Origin: VRUE01 sp963720805 | GTDB taxonomy: Bacteria > Actinomycetota > Thermoleophilia > Solirubrobacterales > 70-9 | Assembly (NCBI GenBank): GCA_963720805.1 | Contig: CAVRGT010000008.1 | Location: 73,830-137,829, forward strand | Reading direction: 5' to 3' | DNA length: 64,000 bases | Shown: positions 58,052 to 64,000 of the stretch, piece by piece | How positions within the stretch are numbered: the first letter of the stretch is position 1 | Layout of the letters: the number at the start of each line of letters is the position of its first letter | Notes under the pieces: model-generated | Databases searched by the model: none | What the model saw: the letters and a program-made list of their open reading frames with translations, nothing else | What the model was told of the DNA's origin: nothing | Made by a program: the position numbers and the translations under genes

Positions 58052-58192
58052 TCAGACTTGACGGGTACCACCCCTCAGGCGCGGTAGCAGTAGCAGCGCC
58101 AACCCGATCAGGATCACGATGATCCCGAGTATGTAGTTGACGAGGATCGCCAAGACGATCCCGATGACAATCAGCAATATTGATAGCTCCAT
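58052..58192 (-). CDS. 46-residue two-helix membrane protein (DUF6131-like)
   Basis: Reads MELSILLIVIGIVLAILVNY followed by ILGIIVILIGLALLLLPRLR and GGTRQV. Two transmembrane helices are joined by a tight turn (NYILG). The pattern matches the very small actinobacterial DUF6131-type proteins. It is easily missed because of its size. It precedes the USP-like gene by 20 bases on the same strand, so the two may be co-transcribed. Function unknown. Confidence 0.55.
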   Translation of the reverse strand: MELSILLIVIGIVLAILVNYILGIIVILIGLALLLLPRLRGGTRQV

Positions 58193-58230
58193 GCGCCAGA
58201 TGTACCCGACGGTTTAGAGCGCCAAACGGG

Positions 58231-59079
58231 TCAGCCGCGGGTGCCGCCGCCACTGCCGTCCGGTGACCAGCCCGGGCCACGAAAGACGTAGCCGAGCTTG
58301 TCACGCCAACGGTCCGCGGCGCGCACGTCGCGAGCCAGGTCGACGAACTCGTGGAAGGCGACGTTGGCCGGCCGGAAGCTGCGGATGTTCTTGGTCAGCC
58401 CGTAGCGAACCCGCTCGGTCTCCCCCTGGTAGCTGCCGAAGATGCGGTCCCAGATGATCAGGATGCCGCCGTAGTTGCGGTCGAGGTAGACCTCGTTGGC
58501 GCCGTGGTGGACACGATGGTGCGAGGGCGTGTTGAAGACGAACTCGACCGGCGCCGGCAGCTTCTTCACCCGCTCGGTGTGGATCCAGAACTGGTAGATC
58601 AGGCTGATCGAGAGCTGCAGCAGGATCATCCAGGGGGCGAAGCCGAGCAGCGCCAGCGGCGCCCAGAAGGGCAATGCCGTCATCGGCGTCCAGGTCTGGC
58701 GCAGCGCGGTCGAGAGGTTGTAGTGCTCGGAGGAGTGGTGGACGACGTGGCTCGCCCAGAAGACCCGCACCTCGTGATGGACGCGGTGAAACCAGTAGTA
58801 GGCGAGGTCGTCGGCGAGGAAGAGCAACACGTAGGTCCACCACTGATCGGCCGGCATCCGCAGCGGCGTCAGCTCATAGAGCCCGGCGTAGGCGAGCAGC
58901 ACGACCAGCTTCCAGACCGCGTTGATGACGACGTTGCCGCCGCCCATGGTCAGGCTGGTGCGCGTGTCGCGCCCCTCATAGCCGACGAGGTCGTCGTCGC
59001 GCAGGTACTTGAACGAGAGCAGCTCCATCACCAGCAGCAAGACGAAGGCTGGGATCGCGTAGTAGAGGACCTCGGCCAC
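58231..59079 (-). CDS. Sterol desaturase/fatty acid hydroxylase family protein
   Basis: 282 residues with four to five helices. The di-iron histidine clusters are DDLAYYWFHRVHHEVRVFWA (HxxHH), SHVVHHSSEHYNLSTALRQT (HHxxxH) and NTPSHHRVHHGANEVYLDRN (HHxxHH). Other family strings are WTYVLLFLADDLAYYW, LLQLSISLIYQFWIHTERVK and GGILIIWDRIFGSYQGETER. The family hydroxylates or desaturates lipid substrates such as fatty acids, hopanoids or carotenoids; the exact substrate is not predictable. It stands alone. The ATG at 59079 lies 51 bases from the truncated plus-strand start at 59131, just before the sequence discontinuity at about 59170. Confidence 0.9.
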   Translation of the reverse strand: MAEVLYYAIPAFVLLLVMELLSFKYLRDDDLVGYEGRDTRTSLTMGGGNVVINAVWKLVVLLAYAGLYELTPLRMPADQWWTYVLLFLADDLAYYWFHRVHHEVRVFWASHVVHHSSEHYNLSTALRQTWTPMTALPFWAPLALLGFAPWMILLQLSISLIYQFWIHTERVKKLPAPVEFVFNTPSHHRVHHGANEVYLDRNYGGILIIWDRIFGSYQGETERVRYGLTKNIRSFRPANVAFHEFVDLARDVRAADRWRDKLGYVFRGPGWSPDGSGGGTRG

Positions 59080-59130
59080 GGATCAAATCTAGCGGCGGCC
59101 CGGCCGAGCGCGACTCTAGGCTGAGCGACG

Positions 59131-59170
59131 ATGAAGGTGCGTCTGGCGATCTGCCTTGGCCTGGGATCCG
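59131..59170 (+). pseudogene. Truncated gene start at the 59170 discontinuity
   Basis: ATG 59131 begins MKVRLAICLGLGS, which looks like the opening of a real protein (the style of flavin-dependent luciferase-like enzymes, tentative). After 13 codons the frame runs into unrelated sequence belonging to the minus-strand gene from the other side. The rest of the gene is absent. Confidence 0.5.
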
Positions 59171-59447
59171 CTGTCGACCCCTCAGGTTGGTGGTGGTCTC
59201 GACGTCCACGGTCACGGCCCGCGAGTCCACGACGTCGTCGGTGCCGTCAGCCTGGACGTGCGTTCGCGTGAGCGTCTGCGTCCGGCTGTACTCGGCCGTC
59301 GCGGCCGGACTCGCGTGCAGGCGCGGCGCGGGGCGGCATGCTGGTCACGCCCGCCAGCAGGACGCCGAGCCCGAGTGCGGGGATCGCGGCGAGCACGGCG
59401 GCCCGGACCAGGGTTGGCGCAGATCGAGGCCGCGGCCCGCGCGTCAC
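59171..59447 (-). CDS. Secreted protein cut at the 59170 discontinuity
   Basis: GTG 59447 overlaps the PstS stop (GTGA). The start TRGPRPRSAPTLVRAAVLAA with IPALGLGVLLAGV gives an export signal. After one frameshift near 59335 the reading continues SRTQTLTRTHVQADGTDDVV, DSRAVTVDVETTTNLRGRQ and then stops making sense at 59171. Related secreted proteins that follow pstS in other actinobacteria continue for hundreds of residues after a 'TTNLRGRQ' string, so only the N-terminus is present. Confidence 0.55.
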
Positions 59448-61118
59448 AGCACACCGCCGGCCCGCTTGCGGCGGGCTCGGACGACGAAGAACGCGGGGAG
59501 GAGCACGAGGGCGAGCAGCTCGACTGCCGATAGCGCGCCGAACAAGATGCTGCTGCCGACCGGCTGGGGTGGGAGCGCGGTAGCGACGGACGCGCTCGCC
59601 GTGGTCGAGGTCCCGTTCCCGTCCGAGGTGGGCAACCCGGTCTCCGGGTCGACCGTGCCTGCGAAGGCGCTGGTGTCGGTGCCGTCGGTCGCTCCGTTCG
59701 CATCCGTCGTGCCGGCGCCCCCGGTCGTCCCGGTCGTCGTCTTCCCGCCCGTGCCACCCCGGCCACCCCCGGCCCCGCCCGCCCGAGGCTCCACCGCGGA
59801 GCTGGTCTGGCCCGCGGTGAGGCACGGTCCGGCACCGGACTTGTCGCACGCGGCGGGTCCGGCGCCATCTCCGCGAGCTGGTTCCGGTTCAGGTCGCCCG
59901 CTACGAAGGTCGGGTTGTTGCACTGCGTCGCGTCGCGGCCCGAGACGTTCACCGCGGGGTCGGCGGTCCGAGCTTGGCCACCTGGTCGAACCCCGCCTGG
60001 ACCAGATTGAGCGGCAGCGGCGAGTAGCCGTACGCACCGGCCTTCCCCTGCCCCTCGCACAGGGAGTAGGAGAGGAAGTCCACGAGGGTCTGCCGCTTGT
60101 TCGTCGTCATCCGGGTGTCGTTCGCGCCGGTCGGGATGAGCATGTACGATAGGACGACAACGGATACGCCCGGGGGTCGGGATTGGTGTAGACGCCGTCG
60201 AGGATCTGCGTCAGGTAGTTCTGCGAGGCCGTGTCCGTGTTGATCTTCGCCTTCGTCAGCGCGACGGCGACGTTGTACTGCGTCGGCTCGACGAAGAACC
60301 CGGCGCTGTTCAGGACCTTGATCACCGGGAAGCCCTTGTTCACCGGGTAGGAGTACTCGACGTACCCGATCGTGCCGTTGCCCGATGCGGCCGAGATGCT
60401 GTTGATCACCTGGTCCGAGCTCGAGCCGATGGCCTCCTGACCTTGTTCCCGGGGTAGTAGGACGTCAGTCCGCCCTTGGCGAAGATGGATCGCCAGATGC
60501 TCGGGTACTGCTTGTCCAGCCACGTGGTGAACTGCGCCGTGGTGCCCGAACCGTCCGACCGGTCCACCGGGTAGATCGTGGTGTCCGGGAACATGCGCCC
60601 GTTGTTGTCGGCCGAGATCTGCGGGTCGTTCCATCTCTTGATGGCCCCGGTGAAGATCTTCGCGATGGTCTCCCCCGAGAGCCGGATGTCCTTGACGAGC
60701 TTGCCGCCCGGCTCCAGGTGGTAGGTGAACGCCGTACCGCCCGCGACGATCGGCAGGTAGGCGAACCGCGTCCCGCCGCGTTGTCGGCTTCCCGTACTCG
60801 TCGGTCCCCTGGTACGGGATTCCGAGATGGCGAAGTCCACCGAGCTGCCGAAATCCTTGCGACCCTTCGACGACCCGCCACCGGTGTAGACCACCTGCAT
60901 CCCGTTGGCGGCCACGTCCGCGACCCACTGGTCGACGATCACCTGGCTCCACGTCGACCCCGTGCCCTCGATCTGCCCGTACGCCGCGAACGCGGGGGAC
61001 GCCGCGAGCATCGTCAGGACCGCGACCACAGCCGCGGCGAGGCCCGCGAACGCGGCGCGCTTGGATCGACTGGCCCGCCGGGCGAGGAGGTCGCCGCGGC
61101 ACCAGGGGTGGGGGGCAT
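59444..61118 (-). CDS. pstS: PstS-type phosphate-binding protein with C-terminal membrane anchor, frame broken
   Basis: About 555 residues from ATG 61118. The signal peptide (AAVVAVLTMLAASPAFA) precedes the PstS domain: GQIEGTGSTWSQVIVDQWVA, VYTGGGSSKGRKDFGSSVDF, PIVAGGTAFTYHLEPGGKLV, LSGETIAKIFTGAIKRWNDP, VDRSDGSGTTAQFTTWLDKQ, NGTIGYVEYSYPVNKGFPVI. The GxGSxxS and DGSGTT motifs are phosphate-binding. A Gly/Thr-rich linker (KTTTGTTGGAGTTDANGATD) leads to a transmembrane helix (ILFGALSAVELLALVLLPAF) and a basic tail RARRKRAGGVL, so the protein is anchored by its C-terminus and not by a lipid. Several single-base shifts occur (near 60160, 60440, 60790, 61070). Confidence 0.78.
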
Positions 61119-61134
61119 CGAGGCTCCGGGCGGA

Positions 61135-62272
61135 TCATCGGCCGCGGCGCTGCCGCGCGAGCCGGCGAGTGATGACGAAGAGCACCAGGACCAGGGTGAG
61201 GAGGATCGAGGCAGCCGCGAAGCCGCGCTGGACGTAGAACGGCTCACCGGTGCGCACGGTGTTGAACACGAAGAGCGGCAGGGAGTTCATCACCCCGCCG
61301 AACGGGTTGAGCACGAAGAAGCTCGCCGCGCCAGACGTGAGCAGGACCGGCGAGGTCTCGCCGATGCCGCGCGCGACGCCGAGGATGAGGGCGGTGGCCA
61401 GGCCGGGGCGCGCCGTCGGCAGGACCACGTTCCAGACCGTCCGCCATCGGGAGGCGCCGAGGGCGAGGCTCGCCTCGCGCAGGCCGGACGGGACCACCCG
61501 CAGCACCACGTCGGCCGCGCGGGCGATGATCGGCAGCATCATCACAGACAGTGCCAGCGCCGCCGCGAGGCCGGAGCGTGGGAAACCGACGATCAGGATC
61601 AGCACGGTGTAGACGAACAGGCCGGCGACGATCGACGGCAGCGCGGTCATCGCCTCGACGACCGTGCGGACCACCTTGGCGAACTGGCCGCCGACCTCGG
61701 TCATGTACACCGCGGTGCCGAAAGCGAGAGGGACGGTGACGGCGACGGCGATGGAGATCTCGATCAGCGTGCCGAGGATCGCGTGCCCGACACCACCCTA
61801 CGTCAGCGGGTCACGAGGACCGACCCCGGCCATGTCGTCGGCCACATGTTCGGGTGGATCGGGCGGGCGCACCGCGGACGAACATGAAGACCACGGTGCT
61901 GACCAGGGCGATCCCGACCACGATCGCTCCCCCGGTGATCACCGCCTTCACCAAACGGTCGACGACCACCGGGCCTGGCGTGACCACGTGGTCACCGCCG
62001 TCACGATCGCGACGTAGAGGACGAAGGACGTCAGCGCGAAGGGGAGCGGCGATCCCCACGGCAGCAGCCGGAAGCACAGCACCCAGGCGAGCGCGAGCGC
62101 CGAGACGATGCTCGCCGCAGCAGCGAGCCGATCCTCGCGGTGGTCGACCCGATGCGCGCCGGGCCGCTGTCGCGGGGCCTCGCTGGGAGGCGCTGAGCGA
62201 CGACGAAGGTGCGAGGCGGGGCACCGAGCCGGCAGGCGCGTCCGGCTTGGGTGAGGTCCAGGTCGTCGACAT
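61135..62272 (-). CDS. pstA: Phosphate ABC permease PstA, in-frame stop and shifts
   Basis: ATG 62272 overlaps the pstC stop (TGATG). The N-terminal half has TTWTSPKPDAPAGSVPRLAP and a helix near DRLVKAVITGGAIVVGIALV. Near 61800 the reading is interrupted: MAGVGPRDPLT is followed by a TAG and then GGVGHAILGTLIEISIAVAV continues in the same frame. The C-terminal half is intact: TEVGGQFAKVVRTVVEAMTA with LPSIVAGLFVY, LRVVPSGLREASLALGASRW (the EAA loop), and LILGVARGIGETSPVLLTSG. Shifts also lie near 62110, 62030 and 61870. It ends 16 bases before pstS. Confidence 0.75.
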
Positions 62273-63280
62273 CAGATGTCCGTCCCCGCACCGGACGCGA
62301 CGAGCCACCCGACCGCCGCGAGGGTGTTGATCACCAGGGTGAGGAAGAACAGGACAAGCCTGCCGTCAGGAGCGCGGAGAGCTGCGCGGCGGACGCGTCG
62401 CCGAACCGGCCGGCGATCAGCGCGGACACCGTGTTCGTGCCGATCTCCAGCGGCCGGAACTTCAGGTCGAACGACGGAGAGATGATCATCAGCACGGCGA
62501 TGGTCTCGCCCAGCGCCCGGCCGAGGCCGAGCATGGTGCCGCCGATGATCCCGCCCCGGCCGAAGGGCAGCACGACCGACCGGATCATCCCCCAGCGGGT
62601 CGCGCCAAGGGCGATCGCGCCCTCGCGCTCGCCCATGGGTGCCGAGGAGAACACCTCACGCATCACCGCCGACGCCATCGGCAGGACCATCATCGCCACC
62701 GCCAACCCGGCGACGAACGCGGAGCCGGTGTAGCGCGTCTGGTCCCACTGCGCCGCGTGCGGGTCCGCGTCGACGTGGAAGAACGGGATCCAGCCGAAGT
62801 ACGTCTGCAGGAAACGCGGCGACCCCGCTGGCATGCGGGTGCATCAGGAAGAAGCCCCAGATCCCGTAGATGATGCTCGGCACCGCGGCCATCAGGTCGA
62901 CCATCGAGATCAGGAAGCTCCGGATCCGGACCGGCGCGTACTCGCTGATGTACAGCGCGGTGGTGAGCGAGAGCGGGAAGGCGACGCCATCGCGACGAGC
63001 GCCACGGTCAAGGTCCCGAGCAGGACGGACGCGATGCCGATGATGTCGGTCTCGGGCGACCACTGGGTCTCGGTGAAGAAGCTCAGGCCGTAGTGCTTCA
63101 ACGTCGGCACGGACTGGATCGCCAGGAAGAGGCCGATGCCGCCGGTGATGATCAGCACCGTCGTCGCGACCGTGCGCGTACCGAGGACGAAGACGGCGTC
63201 GGAGCCGGTCGCCTTGCCCGAGAGCGGCCGGGGCCGAGCCGGCTCCGTCTGGAGTTCTCTTCGCGCACAGCCGTACTCAC
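62272..63280 (-). CDS. pstC: Phosphate ABC permease PstC, frame broken
   Basis: Begins at GTG 63280 (STAVREENSRRSRLGP), and after a shift continues GKATGSDAVFVLGTRTVATT with the first helix VLIITGGIGLFLAIQSVP. Further blocks are HYGLSFFTETQWSPETDIIG, LSLTTALYISEYAPVRIRSF, VDLMAAVPSIIYGIWGFFLM, AVMREVFSSAPMGEREGAIA with LGATRWGMIRSVVLP (EAA loop), and GGTMLGLGRALGETIAVLMI. Shifts occur near 63230, 62985, 62830 and 62350. It pairs with PstA. No PstB ATPase gene is visible between 59 and 64 kb. Confidence 0.78.
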
Positions 63281-63361
63281 GTGGACGTGCCCCTTTCCGC
63301 GTCGGCCGGACAGGACGGACCAGCGGTCGCCGGTCGCGACGCGACGTCAGTAGAACGAAGG

Positions 63362-64000
63362 TCAGCGACCGATGGACTGCGGCGAGTGAACGGGGGACGG
63401 CAGACCGACGACTCGGCGCCGATCGAGCGTCGTCACGGCGTCACCGGCCGAGGGGCTGGGTGTCGGCCGGGTGCCGTCGGACGCGGCGCGGCAGCCGGTG
63501 GGCGGCGCCGCGAGCGCGAGGACCAGCGTGACCGGCGTGCCGAGTTCGACTCGCGCCCGCCGGTGGAAGGGTCCGCAGGACGGTCCCGGGCAAGGCCCCT
63601 GGCTCGGATCGGTGATCTCGGCAGGGTCGCGGGTCAGCCCGGCGGCCTTCAGCGCGACTCCCGCGGACTCGGGGAGCTCGCCGATGACGGTCGGCGCCGA
63701 ACGTGAACCCACTGGCCACCGTGAGCCGGACGACCGCGCCTGGGGACCCGTCGAACCCTCGGCGGGTTCGACCCCGAGCACCGTGGCGGCCACCACGGCC
63801 GAGTTGTATCGGCCACGACCTGGCCGAGGAGCCCGTCGGCCAGGAGGGCGGCCTGGGCCGCGGCACGGTCGAGGCCGACCAGCGTCGGCACGACGACGTC
63901 GCGTGCCGCGGCGGTCCGCGGTAGCACCGTGGCCGGCGAGCTCGGGGCAGAAGGCGGCGCGCTGGGCGCGTCGGCTGTCGCGCTCGGCATCGCGGACTCC
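63362..64000 (-). CDS. PASTA-domain protein, partial and frame broken
   Basis: Runs off the right edge, so the N-terminus is missing. A PASTA repeat is visible: RDVVVPTLVGLDRAAAQAAL and LADGLLGQVVADTTR, continuing after a shift with VVAATVLGVEPAEGSTG. A second region, VIGELPESAGVALKAAGLTR with DPAEITDPSQGPCPGPSCGP, is partly PASTA-like and holds two cysteines. PASTA domains bind cell-wall fragments and sit at the outside end of PknB kinases or penicillin-binding proteins. No kinase part is in view. It ends at 63362, 82 bases before the PstC start. Its link to phosphate uptake is unclear. Confidence 0.5.
   Translation of the reverse strand, partial: GVRDAERDSRRAQRAAFCPELAGHGATADRRGTRRRRADAGRPRPCRGPGRPPGRRAPRPGRGRYNSAVVAATVLGVEPAEGSTGPQARSSGSRWPVGSRSAPTVIGELPESAGVALKAAGLTRDPAEITDPSQGPCPGPSCGPFHRRARVELGTPVTLVLALAAPPTGCRAASDGTRPTPSPSAGDAVTTLDRRRVVGLPSPVHSPQSIGR

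Overview
The window looks like a chromosomal stretch of a high-GC actinobacterium, most likely of the Thermoleophilia/Solirubrobacterales type. This rests on GC-rich coding with overlapping ATGA/GTGA junctions, an ArsR/ArsM/ArsJ arsenic locus, encapsulin genes, and a surface protein at 54616-55350 with 'KNAVTALKIKNGAIGASKIQ'-type repeats typical of that class. No plasmid origin, prophage or CRISPR array was seen. Reading frames are broken in patches (about 4.95-9.65, 14.7-16.1, 29.1-32.5, 45.7-47.6 and 59.2-64 kb). Conserved motifs continue across each break, so many breaks are probably consensus errors and only some are true decay.

Layout. 0-4 kb: a partial sulfatase-modifying-factor-like secreted protein, a tyrosinase with a DUF2182 membrane protein, and an SDR. 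4.1-11.5 kb: a GntR regulator, a Liv-type ABC transporter (LivH, fused LivM-LivG, LivF), a Rieske oxygenase, and an opposing aldo/keto reductase plus Liv-type binding protein. A shared GTGACTA-containing site lies at three promoters, so this reads as one uptake-and-oxidation regulon for an unknown, perhaps aromatic, compound. 11.5-17 kb: an acylphosphatase/LigD-phosphoesterase fusion, ZIP and Nramp-related metal transporters, and a two-component system followed by a putative b-type haem membrane protein. 17-26.3 kb is an accessory, decayed zone: cupin, DUF429 protein, gene-tail remnants, an AbrB-type antitoxin beside a gutted Doc toxin, a group II intron with its reverse transcriptase, a methyltransferase and an HNH-like protein. 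26.3-28.4 kb: a Glu-rich membrane protein, ApbE and a ferric-reductase-like protein, preceded by the same palindromic motif as the haem protein at 16.3 kb.

28.3-41 kb: an ABC-2 exporter, a divergent arsenic island (arsR-arsM against gapdh-arsJ), an encapsulin with encapsulated ferritin, Lon with a HAIR-like operator, UppP, a desaturase and a GST. 41-47.6 kb: a MarR/MMPL exporter pair, HAD hydrolase, acyl-CoA dehydrogenase, and an ECF sigma/anti-sigma pair. 47.6-59.1 kb: a membrane-anchored protein kinase next to a patatin lipase, a SecD-like secreted protein without channel helices, a GNAT-VOC fusion, tRNA-His, a glutamine amidotransferase, secreted and stress proteins, and a sterol-desaturase-family enzyme.

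59.17-64 kb holds pstC-pstA-pstS, a truncated secreted protein and a partial PASTA protein. Genes on both strands are cut at about 59170, so this block may come from another genome (assembly chimera) or from a recombination event. Two families of short interspersed palindromes, one with five copies and one with two, sit between genes across the window and are not explained by the genes.
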